Positions 40,801 to 62,480 are shown, counted from the first letter of the stretch. The stretch: 64,000 nt of DNA from Thunnus maccoyii (GCF_910596095.1 NC_056545.1:28047067-28111066); one strand, 5' to 3'. Translations and numbers: made by a program. Notes: generated by a model from the letters alone, not told the origin.

Positions 40801-43800
40801 ATTTAAAAAAATCATGCATACTCACCAGGCTTATTCTCCTGGCATGGTTATAACTAATGTGTATTGCATATAGTTTACATTACAGTACATTTACTTCATG
40901 GTACATCATTTGTGATATATACAATATTATTTAATTCATGGATCCTTAAAGTCTCAGTTCACCCATATTACAAAAAAAAAAACACGTTTTCTCAGTTTTG
41001 GGTTTAGTTTTTCTGATTTTGAGATATACACCTCTGCTATGATTAATAAAATTATATTTACATTGAATAGCAACATGTCTTTTCAGAAACAATGTCCCTT
41101 TTATTCTGGTTAATCAAAACTGTCAGATATCTCCAAACTTGGACATAGAAAACTTTAGCAGAGGTAAGTGAGATAACATGTTTGTAATTTGGGTAAACTG
41201 ACCCTTAAAATCATTAGGTATTATTTTTTCACAGTGAAGCAAGAAGTTTCTTCTTGTTGCTGTATCTTGTTATTGAAATTATATATTTTTATCTGCTCAG
41301 TGAACACAGTTGGGCTTAATGCACAAATAAAGTAAATTCTGTGTTTTTCTTTGGTTTATTAACAATCATAACTGAGTTCATTTGTTCAGTCTAATATTAT
41401 CTAAATGTTAGCTGACACCTGACAACATTTTCAATATAGAAAAAGCTGAGGTTCTGAAGAGTAAACACAAGCGTCTGATTGGATGTGAGCTGAGCTTTGT
41501 ACTTTGTCCAGTCTGCTGCTTCTACACTGACTGTTCGTTCTGCTCTTTTCTTCCTTTTCTTTTTTCCTCCGTGTCTTTTGTCTTCCGGATGTTTCCATGT
41601 TTCACCTCCACGCTGTAACCTCTTACTGTCTTCCTGTCCTCTCTCTCTCTCTCTTTCTCCTTTGACATCCTTACTTTGTCCTGTGCTCTGCCTGATCTGC
41701 ATGCAACCTTCCTCCGCTGCCCCCTGGCATCTGTCAGCTATCATATGATCAGGTAACTGCAGCGACTGCCTTGGCCTTTGTTTCTGCCTCCTCGTCTGTC
41801 CTCCTTGTGCTTTTTCTGCCCGACACCCCAAGGCCGATTCCTTCCTTTCTTCCACTTATTTACCTGTTGTTTATGAATGTATATTTTATTAAATACGTGT
41901 ATTATTTCATGTGTGTCAGTACCTTAATAGCCCTTAAAGGACTACAGAACACCATAACTACTGAATGGAATGGTTTAATGACACAGCTGTAATCAATGCA
42001 TCCATGTGCTCGTAATGTGTGTGATTTGTATATGATTGTGTGTGTGTGTTGTAACAGGTGGAGGATGAGCGGGATGCAGAACTATAACCCAGAACAGATT
42101 ATGCTGAGCGCTGTGACGCGTCGGACCAGTCGGGACGTCAACATCATGAAGGAGAAGCTCATATTCTCAGGTGCAACTTTGACCTAATTCATGTCTGGAA
42201 ATAACTGGAAAGAGCAAATATATATAAAACCCAGGTGTTAATACAGCCATGGAGCACTGAGGTTGTAAACTGGTTCACACCGGTCACATCTGGTTCCCAC
42301 AAGAAGTGCAGATGTGAGGAATCTGACAACAAGTTTTACTTCACAGTACTACCACTGGGGGCTGCCAATGTTGGAAATGATTATATTTGACACAGAGTTT
42401 TTTACCAGCATGAATAGTGTAATAGTGAAAGGGATGCGCACATCTATTTACAATATGATGAACAGATCCAATACTACATTATACTAATGCCAGCTACAGT
42501 GTTTCTCTGTTGTTGTGGTGCATAGTTAGTTAGAAACAGGGAAAAGGTCAAGTTTTTAGAATACAGTAGGTGACACACACACACACTGTGGAAAGGTTGC
42601 TCCTCTCTCTTTTCACTAAGCCATGGTTCCCAACATTGTTAGTGTTTTTGTGTATTAGATCATTAATTTCAGTCCAATGATTCTGTTAATTTATCAGTCA
42701 GGTTATACAAATAATACAGGTTTCATTTTAGTATTTAGTGTTTCACAATGTTATTTTGTTGAAGGGTTTCAGTCCTGTTTTTGAGAGTTTTGTGCTTGTG
42801 GGGCAGATTGTTTGCTTAATCAGTGATAGTGACAACAGGTGTGCCTCGTTAGCTGCACACACATCATAAATTGTGATTGTCAGCAGTAACAGAGAAACAC
42901 TACGTCAGTGTTGTTCTACATGTTTAGAAAGCTTTGTATCAGTCTAGCTCACCCTGTGGTAATCTGAGTAGATGGTATGTTCTATTCAGGTGAGGCTAAG
43001 AAGGTAAAAGGCCAGTCACTGGTTAATTGAGATGGATTAGGGAAGAGAGTAGGGGGCAGCTTGCTGTGAGCCTGCGGATTTTATTTGTTTATTTGCTTTG
43101 GCTTAAGTTATTTGTTGAATTTCCCAGGGTTCATTTTTGCCTCTGTTTCATTAATGTTTTTGTTAAAAGATATCACGTGTACGCGCATGCTCCAGCCTGC
43201 TGACCTGCTTTTTCTAACATCCCTTTAAAGGTTTCTAAAGCCAAATACCATCTTCTGCCCTTTATATGGGGTGGCAGCACATATACACACACACACACAC
43301 ACACCAAAACAGCAAATACATACTCCAAAAGGTGTTGTGTGTTCAAACTCTTCATAAAATGACAAAATCACACTGTAGTTTCTAAAAAGAAAATACTGTA
43401 CAAAAAAGCTCCTCACCCAACACAGCAAGAAGACAAACTAATTTTGTTTTCAACACGATGCACAAAACTCTAAATGAAACTAACAAAATATTTTAAGCAG
43501 TCTGTTTACTTTTCTATATCATTCCTATGATTTGTGTTATGCACACATACTGTAATATTTTCCATGGTCACACACTTAAAGTTTGTGTGAGAAATCCAGC
43601 CTTGGCATGACTACAGTGATGTCATCAATGTCATCACTCTCATCATCATCAAAGAAAGGCTGAATCTAAATGTCCATCCTCCAGACTTGTGGACCGAGCC
43701 CTTGCGGACTTCAGTCGTATGTACGTATGTGTTCACCATCATCACGTCAAGTCTGCAAGGGAGTTGGGTCGCAAGGGGATAAAACACACTTTGAGATGGG

Positions 43801-44556
43801 ACCTCAAGACCTCAAGTACTTCCACAGAGATAAAATGAAATATCTGACCCTGTAACTCATTTCTAAAAGTGTTTTACTTTTTCTTTCCTGGTTCTTAATG
43901 GTTTTGATATGTGCAGGTCTGCTGAACTCAGCACATCTGGTCAGAATGCTCACAGATTTTATTATTATTATTATATTATTGTTATTATGTTTTTTATTAT
44001 TGATAATAATCATTAGTAGTATTATTTTCTTTTACATCATCACTTCATAGCCTATATCTGCAGGATTATAGGTAATTTTCTGAGCAAAGTCTGCACCCTG
44101 AGCAGACTCTCTGGAAGTCTGCAGAAAGTTCACTTGAGGCCCCTTGTGCACTTGATGAATGCGGATTTGGACAGATGTCAGCACTCACAGACTTCCTGGG
44201 ACTGTTAGTGCAGTGAAGTCCTGACATTTGGATTCAGCCTTTCATGGAGAAAGAGAGATTGTTGCTATTCTTGGTTGGGTTTCCTGAACTTGTGCACTAC
44301 AGTCTGAAGTTGATCAATGTTTTTGCCATCACTTTTGCCTACTAAACAGAGAAGGCAAAAGTGCTTCAAATCAACAAAGAAAAACTCCAAATCAAGAAAA
44401 GAAAAGATTAAATTTTTGAAGAATAATTTTACAGCATCATTAATCATTTTCCTTTCTTTTTCAGAACTGAACAACGGGCTCAGCAGTACAGAGGAGCTCT
44501 CTCTGTATCCTGAGAACGGTTATGCGAGATACTCTCATGGAGGCCTCAGTCGCTGA
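25864..44556 (+). CDS. gdpd5: gdpd5-type six-pass GDPD ectoenzyme homologue, predicted catalytically dead
   Basis: GDE2-family proteins have six membrane passes and an extracellular glycerophosphodiesterase domain that in GDE2 cleaves GPI anchors. Coding exons: 25864-25980, 32232-32335, 32505-32598, 32684-32743, 32838-32936, 33450-33543, 34508-34653, 37966-38048, 38338-38488, 39057-39278, 39607-39752, 40059-40206, 40619-40701, 42058-42170, 44465-44556. All phases agree and give 583 residues (human about 605). Membrane segments fall at about 43-65, 91-118, 126-142, 160-182, 191-212 and 493-514, with the GDPD domain at about 228-485. The N-terminus (GIYGCRWKRYQRS) and C-terminus (YNPEQIMLSA...RRTSRDV.IMKEKLIFSE) are GDPD5-specific rather than GDPD2-like. 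The motif normally GHRGAPM is GRRGAPM (R233), and the one normally LMHD is LMRD (R275). PENT, E260 and D262 are kept. The gene is divergent from serpinh1, as in human. The a/b paralogue cannot be assigned here. Confidence 0.95.
25981..32231. other. gdpd5 intron 2 (6.25 kb)
   Basis: Large intron between the cytoplasmic N-terminal exon and the first membrane-segment exon. It holds a degraded copy of the 22.9 kb long-inverted-repeat family (listed) and probable old repeats at about 28.57-28.95 kb and 31.33-31.60 kb that I cannot classify. No RNA gene or other exon is recognised. Confidence 0.55.
27665..27875. repeat. degraded second copy of the 22.9-23.5 kb inverted-repeat element
   Basis: Shared blocks include aaagagggaatttgat, ccaggaggaacaatta (compare caggaggaatgatta) and ttgttttaagacaga. 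Only the right-hand half is recognisable, and it is more diverged than the first copy. Confidence 0.5.
33665..34020 (-). repeat. gctaacatgctgatgttta-family repeat, distal part, inverted
   Basis: In gdpd5 intron 7. The segments ggatggattgccatgaaattttgtacagaca and cttgacaagtattggatggattgcactgaatttggtacaaaca are the complement of the caaatttcatggcaatccgtcc block found in the copies at 50 kb and 63 kb. The block appears twice in tandem, suggesting a partial duplication. Confidence 0.5.
34060..34270. repeat. probable interspersed repeat in gdpd5 intron 7
   Basis: The segment tgcacatccatatcgaagcgggtaggtgctggac through tttattgcatcaaggtgatgtttcaagcgg resembles a short dispersed fish repeat I have seen before. 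The class is unknown and this is weakly supported. Confidence 0.35.
34770..35865 (+). mobile_element. L2-like LINE reverse transcriptase remnant
   Basis: Broken frames on the plus strand match L2-type LINE polymerase in order: SASFFTDKVPAI, a TCSLEPIPSDLLQ block, LLKKPTLN...ENYK, PLLFSLYTTSLGQII and the catalytic YADD box at 35623-35634 (CYADDTQLFLSF). The end resembles VISRIDSLLAGLPA. Frameshifts, stops and an internal deletion make it non-functional. It sits in gdpd5 intron 8 (34654-37965), in the same orientation as the gene. Old and inactive. Confidence 0.8.
36199..36231. repeat. (CA)n microsatellite
   Basis: A ca dinucleotide run of about 30 bases with one early interruption, in gdpd5 intron 8. 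Confidence 0.85.
36416..36640 (-). mobile_element. LINE polymerase C-terminal remnant
   Basis: The minus-strand frame reads FFGKLENDKRVQVSPKKHCKDT, then LKASLKSLRFDLKGWELLTQ, then NRPAWKR...AVVCKSRRSSCAKLKR. This pattern is typical of the C-terminal region of a fish LINE polymerase (gKR.rG..kkrfKD.lk..Lk...id...WE.la.DR..Wr). Only this tail remains. It is opposite in orientation to the L2 remnant in the same intron. Confidence 0.6.
36690..37045. repeat. teleost interspersed repeat (acttaaaagtaaaagta family)
   Basis: Begins tggtggaggaattattcaaatcc and continues with repeated taaaagtaaaagt and aaaatactc units, then gcattattgggttattatt and agcagcatttttatgttg. This is a familiar dispersed non-coding repeat in fish, in gdpd5 intron 8. 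Confidence 0.55.
37459..37500. repeat. (CA)n microsatellite, imperfect
   Basis: A cacaca-rich run with gt and at interruptions, in gdpd5 intron 8. Confidence 0.8.
40216..40295. repeat. compound (CT)n / (CA)n microsatellite just after gdpd5 exon 13
   Basis: A ctctctctctct run begins about 10 bases after the exon 13 donor (40207) and is followed by cacacacacacaga runs. It lies inside the short 412-base intron between exons 13 and 14. Confidence 0.8.
40946..41216. mobile_element. small DNA element with terminal inverted repeats
   Basis: The left end ttaaagtctcagttcacccatattac and the reverse complement of the right end, ttttaagggtcagtttacccaaattac, are imperfect inverted repeats. The inner arms also pair (cacctctgctatgattaa near the left, actttagcagaggtaa near the right). 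About 270 bp and non-coding, in gdpd5 intron 14. Confidence 0.55.
41738..41752 (+). other. candidate 15-nt in-frame microexon of gdpd5
   Basis: The 15 bases ctatcatatgatcag lie between an acceptor (ggcatctgtcag) and a donor (gtaactg). A long pyrimidine tract with several TGC triplets lies upstream, at 41636-41730. Spliced between exon 14 (ending AA) and exon 15 (starting GTGG), it keeps the frame. It replaces K with six residues, N-Y-H-M-I-R, just after membrane segment 6. I infer this from splice signals only; no transcript evidence is available. Confidence 0.35.
43283..43305. repeat. (CA)n microsatellite
   Basis: An uninterrupted ac/ca run of about 22 bases in gdpd5 intron 15. Confidence 0.8.
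43654..44243. mobile_element. DNA transposon-like element with terminal inverted repeats (about 590 bp)
   Basis: The left terminus gaaaggctgaatctaaatgtc and the reverse complement of the right terminus, gaaaggctgaatccaaatgtc, differ at one base in 21. The arms further in are also related (acttgtggaccgagcccttg versus reverse complement of gaagtctgc...). The centre is AT-rich (ttattattattata). It has no ORF and lies directly upstream of the last gdpd5 exon. Confidence 0.65.
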
Positions 44557-45790
44557 ATCCATCACTACTTCCCCTGAAACCATGGAGATGTTGAAACACG
44601 CTGGATGGTATTTTACTGTCAGAACAAAAAGGAGAGCATGAGAGAAACTGACATGTTGGTCAACTTACCCTTTAAATAATGAGAGCATAGATACCAAATC
44701 TTGTCTATTTTATGGCCTACTGATTGATCACTTTATGAACTTATGTGCAAGATAATTTTTGGATCTGTTTCAGGCGTATTTGTCCACATGGCAGTGATGC
44801 ACTCTCCCATCATCTAGCCCCTGCTACAGTAGATAGAAACATCCATGTTAATTAATATCCTGCATATGACTGCCTGTCTAAGTCACATTCCATCAAAATT
44901 GTTCACCATTCACCTTCAAACCAGATTTTGGGGTTTTACAGGTTTTGACGTAATACATTTGTGTGCTAAACAGTTGTTTAATCAGTAAACGAATGTCTCA
45001 AAAACATGATGTAAGATTGAATTTCAGCCCAAATCAATTAAACCAGGTGAAAATGTAATTTGTTCTGTATTAAAACCAATTTCAGATTTGAAACTAGAAC
45101 GTTGTTATCTAGTAATAAAAAAAGTGAATGAAACACAAGTTTCACCTGCTTCTAATACAAATTTTGGGCTAGAAATCAATCTGACAAACACGAGGACTTT
45201 CAGTTCAGTCTGTTTGCTCGAGTGACCTTCTTAAAAGTTTTATTTGAGTTAATAAAGGCTGTAATGATGTATTTTTCCATGTCATTTACTTCACTGTTGT
45301 TTTATAACAGAGGGAATGGGCCGTGTAGTATTCTGTATTATACATTGATGTAAATATGAGTTGTTTTACATGTTTTTATTTTTTTTTCCGTCTGAGAGGA
45401 TTTTCAGAGGGTTTGCATTTATTATCATTTTGACTGATGTCCTCTTTTAAGTGTGACAGACAGATTAGGGCATGTATGACACTTATTTTCTTGCAGTTTA
45501 ATAGGATAAGGGTTTTTTGGGGTGGGGTGGGGGGGTCACTATATTCTGGTCAATGTTCTTATCTCTTTCTCTGCCTCTCTTCTGTCATGCCATGATTGAT
45601 TTACTTTATAGTCATATTAGCTGTTACAACTTTCACATGGCTGCCTTTTTGTTAAATTGATGGACTGGTAGAATATTGTAGAATATTTTTTGTCTATAGT
45701 TTAAAAATAAGGGTACAAATTTCAAGATGCGTCCACACTTTTAGCTGCAGACTTGTTGAATGATCAATAAAAATGATCTTTTCTCTTTGA
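44557..45790 (+). other. gdpd5 3' UTR
   Basis: The non-coding sequence after the TGA at 44554-44556 runs to the probable cleavage region just past the AATAAA at 45766. An earlier AATAAA-like signal at about 45251 (gttaataaagg) could give a shorter form. Confidence 0.6.
45766..45771 (+). terminator. gdpd5 polyadenylation signal
   Basis: AATAAA followed within about 30 bases by a strongly GT-rich stretch (tttgtgcgggtggtctttttgtgg), which is the classical downstream element. It sits about 1.2 kb after the stop codon. Confidence 0.7.
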
Positions 45791-46502
45791 AGTTTGTGCG
45801 GGTGGTCTTTTTGTGGAAGACGTATAACAAACAAATGTAAAAAAGATACTTGCAAAATAGAAAATCTTGGATTCAACAACAATAGATCAGAAATGTTTAA
45901 AAATTGCATTTCCACCACACTTAATAGTTAAGACAAAAAAAAAAGAATGAGAATATTTAAGACATTTCCAGGCAGCAGCATATGGTTTTATTTACTTATC
46001 TTAATTGGTTTTGATCTTGATGGGTAAAATACTGATAATTTTTTATCTTATTTTGTCACTTCCTTCGTTGGTGAAGTGCCGGCTACAACACGACGTTAAG
46101 ATGCACAGCACTTTGTTGCTATGGTAGTGGTCATGTTTACTGCCTAGAAAGTTTGCAATAAATGTGGTAGCAGGATGCAATCCCTGTATTGAATTAAAGC
46201 ATTGCAGCTGAAGATTTTCACTTAACATTAAAATTATGCATAATATCAGGAACCACTACAGAGCTCCCAAAGTCCCAAAAGATAATATTTAGTTATCTTG
46301 TGTGCACCAGATTAAAATGAAATAATCTTTCAGGCTTCAGGGGCTCCATAGCAACCATCAGGATCAATAAAGTATCTCATAATTTCACTGCTACTTCAAA
46401 TAGTTTAGTTTTTAAGTATTTAACTGTAATGTTAACCTGCATTTGTTATAAGCCACAGTAAAAATATAATTATTCCAAAAAGATAACAGATTCATAAAAT
46501 GT

Positions 46503-46508
46503 TTTATT
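46503..46508 (-). terminator. candidate samsn1 polyadenylation signal
   Basis: Plus-strand tttatt reads AATAAA on the minus strand, about 155 bases after the samsn1 stop codon. The convergent gdpd5 signal is about 730 bases away. Confidence 0.5.
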
Positions 46509-46660
46509 TCAGGAAACAAATGAATATATATTTGACAATTTACAGATAACAGTGGAGTAGATTGAAATTATGCTGTTGCAAGAAGTAAAAAAAAAAAATC
46601 ATAAATCAGCTCAACAGCAACATAAGGAATAAAACAGGCGTCTGAAAGAAGAGATTGTTC

Positions 46661-57169
<10,509 letters not shown>

Positions 57170-57433
57170 CTCTGCAGGATCAGTCCACACAGGTCAGACA
57201 CTGCTTTATTTCATCTTAATTCACATAGTGTCAAACATACAAATCAATAATGCTATTAACAGTGATCCTATGGTGGATAATACCAGCTAGTCTTACATTC
57301 ACCATTTTATATCTGTTTCCTTCAGCTCTTATACACTCACTAAGTCTACATCAACGGTTTCTTTGGTGTAGTCTCTAACCTCAGTGGACGATGGTTTCAT
57401 AGTGAAATTGCTCAGGTAGGCATATTTCTTTAC

Positions 57434-60400
57434 CTCTGCTCTGGACTTTATTTTGATGAGATAAGTCCTTCTTGTCGCAAGATGACATCCAGCAGGCATG
57501 ATTAATGTCTTTTTCTGCAACAGACAACATGGAGGGGAAAGAGAAGCAGATGACAAGCTGTCACATTGTAGCTGGGTTCAAAATGTACGCAGTGTGAGAA
57601 CAAAGTTACTAGGTTTGCATAAAGTCCTAACCATTCAGAGGTAATAAATAACATTAAAAACATGAACATCGTTGGCTTTGATCATTTTTGTACCAACCTA
57701 ATGTTTCATTGTCCAAGGGTGACGTTGGTAGACATGACCTAAAATGAAATGACAAATGTTTTAATTCCCTAATAGGGAATAAGTTGATTCTGAAGAATGA
57801 GATATGAGTAAAGACAAACAAAACTACAAAGAATCTATTTGAATTATAAGTAAGAAATGGAAAAAATGGAAGGAAGATGAGCCATGAAAACTCACATACC
57901 TTCGATTGTTCCTTTTTAATTTGATTGTACTCTGAGGTCGGTCCTTGAGGAAACAAAGTACAACTTTTAGCAAAACTAGAAAGAAAGGAATTATGGAAGG
58001 AAAAGCAATAAAAAGTCCATTTGATCAGATGCACTAGCCATTATCCGATAGACTCTGCAAATTGTTCCAGCTAGTGTGCAGCTCTCTGCTCTCTGTGCCT
58101 TTTGTCCTTGTTAATTACATTGTTGCAAAGCTTTGCCTGCACCTGCATCAGCTGCACAGGATCCAGGCAACACACAATATGGGAACAGGTTTATTTTCAG
58201 TCTAAAAGAGGCGACATGTACCAGTGAACATGCCACACCTCAAATCAACACCTCTGTCACACCTCGACCTGGCAGTTTCCAGAAGCTGACCCTTGGTTGT
58301 GCAGAGCAGTCATTCTAAAGCTGCCACCACTCTCTAAACTCTGCAGTTTCAAAATGGTTTGAATGTTGCAACATCAATGTTTGATTAGGTCTAAATCTGA
58401 ATAGAAAGATAATAAACTTACAGAATTGATGGACGGATCTGAGCCACCCCATTCATGTTTATGCCTCAGAAGAGGACTGCACTGGTACTTGGGTAGGACT
58501 TCTTTCAGTGTTTGGCTGTAGGCTGGTTCATAAACACTTTCTGTGGAGCCCTCCTGGAGAAAAAAAAAACTATCATCAGCAGCCATAGTGACAGCAGCTT
58601 TTGTTTAAATACAGTACAGCGATCAGGCTTTGTTCAATCTTTCAGACTAACTATATGCTGTTGTTGAGGCTCATCAAGGAGGAATTGTCTGGAATCAATC
58701 ATCAGTCCGACTACACAAAACAAAATCAATGAAGAGCCTTACATCGGGGGGAGAAGAGCATGTCTTCTAATCTAATGGTTTGGCATCCACACTGATGTAA
58801 TTATGCTGCATGTACAGCGTGTCACTCAAATATGTGTAATCAATATCCAAGCACTTTGGTGTACTTTTTGTGCTTAATTTCCTCAGTCCAAGGGTAGTGC
58901 AGGTCAGCGTGCTGCCATGATCACATCAATTCAGTCAAAATGCCTGGCCATGTGAAAAGAAAAGGCCGGATGTGAGAAGTACTCTATGCAATATGGAAAA
59001 ATTGATTAAAACTGAGAAAACTGAAAGCCCTTGGAAACTTATGGTAAAAAAACGAATCTCCAAAAGGCCTGGTAGTAAAAAAGATGAGTCAACGTTTGTC
59101 CAAAAAAGTGTACAACAAAAAAAAAGAGAAAAAAAAAGAAAAGATGAACACATTTCACATTTGTGTTTGTGTCAAATGTCCATTTGGAAGATTCAGTCAA
59201 CATCCCTCAACCAGGGCGGTAGCTTGATACACCAAGATCACATGTTTGGTTATTTTTCTGGAATTTGGAGTTTAATGACATATTACACGTGTATTATATT
59301 ATTATTTTAGACTAATTATCTTTAAATTTGATTGATTTTAGGTAATAAACAAAATGAAAGTCAAAAGGATTTAATATTCTCTAGAAGCACATATGTTACA
59401 TTGTAAAAGAAGCTTTGAACAATGTTTAGACCATAATGAAGGATCATAACATTTACAGAAGATATACTTAAATGAATGAATTAATAAATTGTGACATTTT
59501 GAGATGTTTCTTAATATTTATAATATTCTACAGAGCTGGGTCGGCCATATTTATGTTGGTGGGTAAGGTTCTGCTGGACCTGCCCATAACCTTCATCTCA
59601 TGACAAACTCAGCTTATGTTACAAACTGCTTGTATCATTGTGAATTAGTCCCTCATGTCATGTTTTCATCAGCTACAGCCGCTGCTTGTTTATGTACAGA
59701 ACAGGATGAACTGACGGGTAAGAAGCCCAATAATCTAAACCTTACGAAAGTGACACAGATACTATAAACTGATAAATCCTGACATGTAAAACAGCAACTT
59801 TTGATATATACTTTTCAAGTTGCATGTTTTGGATTTACATCTCCCCATTTTTAAATGTTCTCTATTTGTATATCATTAGCCATAGGGTATATTAAAATAC
59901 ATACAATAAAACACAAAGTTTTTCAACCTTAACTAATGGGATCAGTTGTGTAACCACTGACTTAAATCTGTCGTGGTTTGTTCAGGCGAAAAGAACATCT
60001 GATGCTGCTGTGTTATTATGGTTTTGAGTTCATTAGTCTGATGACATATTGTACTACTGTTAGTTAGTCTACTCCTCACTAGGATTCTTCCTGAGAGTAA
60101 AGACTCTAATGTAGCACTGGCCAGCTATAAATTGTCACTAATTAACTTCATCTTTATTAACTGATAACAAATGCAAGAAATGGTATTGATGCACTAACGC
60201 TGACTGTTATTACATTATAGGAACAAAGTTGGAAATGTGTCAGTTTAACATGTAATACATGATAAACACAAATATGAAGGTATTACACTACATTTACGGT
60301 TGTAAGTAGCCCACACAATGCAGCAAATACAAGCACAGCAAAGGATGACTATGTCTAAAAACCTCAATGAATCTTAGAAAGAGGGAAAGTTGTTTGCAGT

Positions 60401-60604
60401 TTTGTCGCGGTCCCCAGAGAGCCCATTTCAGATCCTTGTCAACAACAATAACATCACCAGTCCCTCCCACAGCGGCACACCGACTTCCCTCTGCTTACCC
60501 GCTCTTTTAAGGCTGTGGGGACTAAACAAATTCTCCTGACAGACAAACCTAAAAGTTATAGCTCAGAAGTTTAATCTTACCAGCGTGAAGCAGAACAGGT
60601 TCAT
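57434..60604 (-). CDS. tentative 5' coding exons of samsn1
   Basis: Three candidate exons join in frame to the samsn1 exon at 57169. First, 60604-60581 has ATG then NLFCFTL and donor gtaag. Second, 58553-58422 has acceptor ttttttttctccag, 44 codons beginning EGSTESVYEPAYSQ, and donor gtaag. Third, 57514-57434 has acceptor gttgcag, 27 codons KKTLIMPAGCH..., and donor gtaaag. All three are phase 0 with no stops, and together they would lengthen the protein to about 634 residues. The join to the next exon requires the second AG of a cagag acceptor at 57170; use of the first AG would put the chain out of frame. I do not recognise these residues from known SAMSN1 proteins, so they could be wrong or belong to an alternative transcript. 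Confidence 0.35.
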
Positions 60605-62334
60605 GTTTGAAGGTCTATGCCAAAGACAATGGAGCCAAGTGGAGACAAGCTGCACGCCGTGGCCTCTGGACACTTTCACACACACATGCACCCTCACACG
60701 CCCCTGTGATGCAAAAGCTCACGCAGCCCCCATGCTGTCTACAGCCCAATGGCCTAATCCTAGTTTAAAATCCCTAACATAATCCAATAGATGCAGTGAG
60801 CCATCACTGTCCAACGCTGGTCTCAGAGAGGGCCAAGCCACCCGTAACAGGACAATAAACAACACAAATGCACAGACGGTCTTTGTTTGGCATGTGTCTG
60901 AAATGATTATGATAATGACCTGATAGAGATGAAGCAATCACTAAGTGAGGTTAAACTTCCAGTGACTGTGTTGACTGAGACAAAAGACTAATTTATTAAT
61001 GACTTTTCTGTTGTTATTCACGCAGAATAAAGAGATCCATCAAGGTTCTGTCACATGTAATAAAATGTGTTTCATGTCTGTTTGTGTCTGGACACACATT
61101 GAATTCAAGATTTGCATAACAGAGTCCAGGAATACTTTTAATCTTATTGTTTCCAAACTTGACAATTGATTTGACAATAAGAACACGTGCATCACATTAT
61201 TTCTGTGATGGAAATGAATTAACTGGAAAATATGTATGAGACAAAAGCATGACTTCACCACTTTCATCCCACATTAATGCAATGACTGAGCCACTCTCTT
61301 CATTTCAAACAGCCTGTGTTGCAGGGACACTGCAGAGACATTTAATTCTTCTCAAAGTAGTGATACCTGAAGAAATATCAGGGTTTCACTCTGACAAATC
61401 CCATAAATCTATAAATACATACATACAATTTTTATTACAGTCATTTCTTTAAATCTATTCTGAGGATAAACATCAGTTTACGTTCTTAAAGTCAGAGGTT
61501 CCACTTCTTATTCCCTGTAGGCGGTGGTCTCACTCAGGTGGCGTCTGAAAATAACATTATTACAATGATTATTGATGTCAGGCTGAATGTTAATCTCCTC
61601 TTGAAAGCCCCAGTCTCTCGTTCCTCCCTCATACAGTTGTCTACACCTTCTCCTGCCCCGCTGTCTTTCTGTCTCTCATACAGAGACAGAGAAGACCTTT
61701 CATGTTGTTGTGATCAGGGCTCCGCTGCAGAATTAGGTCAGAGAATTAGGACAATATTTCTCTGTTCATAAGAAACAAAGACGATACTCTGTCTCAGAGA
61801 AGAAAATTCAAGAGCCTTACTTACTGTTATCTATCCAAAAGTGTAACTTACATTTCCATGTCTGTGCTCACTGCAGCAAGGATTTATTTTTTACTGTTAA
61901 TCCTATTTTAGAGACATTATTGCGAATCAAATCTGGAGTAGCAAAATACCAAATAAAAATGCATTGTTTTAGTTATTTCAAGTTAAAGTAGCATGTTGTA
62001 ATCTCTTGGTAAAATATACTTCCATTTCGTATGTGTGATTAAGGATAAATTAAATTAGATTTGCATGACCATTATTCTTTTTTTAGAATACAGTTTAGAT
62101 TTTTTGTAATGCACGTTATAGTTTTTAATTATTATTGTTTATGTTTATGGTATATGCTCAGAATGCTTTTTATGAAGGAATATTGTCTTTAATTTCTTTC
62201 ATTTCACACACTGATGTGAATACAGACACTGAAATTCAAACACTTCTTAGATTATTTCTTTTCTATCTTTTATTTAAATTTTATTTGTCAGTGGTCGTTT
62301 CACTGAGCATGAAAGCTATTTTTCAGTAACGCCC
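60605..62334. other. spacer upstream of samsn1, no recognised feature
   Basis: AT-rich sequence with no recognisable exon, RNA gene or transposon. If the tentative first exon is right, the samsn1 promoter would begin here; no TATA box or CpG cluster stands out. Confidence 0.4.
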
Positions 62335-62480
62335 TGCTTCACACTCACCCAATTACACACATTCACACCTGGAGGCTGCCCAGTACAACGACAGACTGAT
62401 CTCTTGGCCACTCAGCAGTTAGGGATTAAGTGCCATGCTCAATGGCACCTCAACAGTGGTAATAGCTGTTTCTCTGTCCT
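62335..62480. repeat. teleost interspersed repeat (ggaggctgcccagtacaac family)
   Basis: The blocks cacacctggaggctgcccagtacaacgacag, ctgatctcttggccactcagcag and agtgccatgctcaatggcacctcaacagtggtaa are a familiar dispersed fish repeat. Class unknown. Confidence 0.5.

Noticed and set aside
57900..57943. 44-nt candidate samsn1 exon on the minus strand (acceptor cctcaag, donor gtatg)
   Set aside because: With the donor and acceptor seen, every phase that accepts the preceding exon runs into a stop in this or the next exon. Skipping it gives a continuous frame.
58972..59310. 112-codon plus-strand frame rich in Lys (KKREKKRKDE)
   Set aside because: It is generated by an A-rich low-complexity tract, with no splice context or homology.
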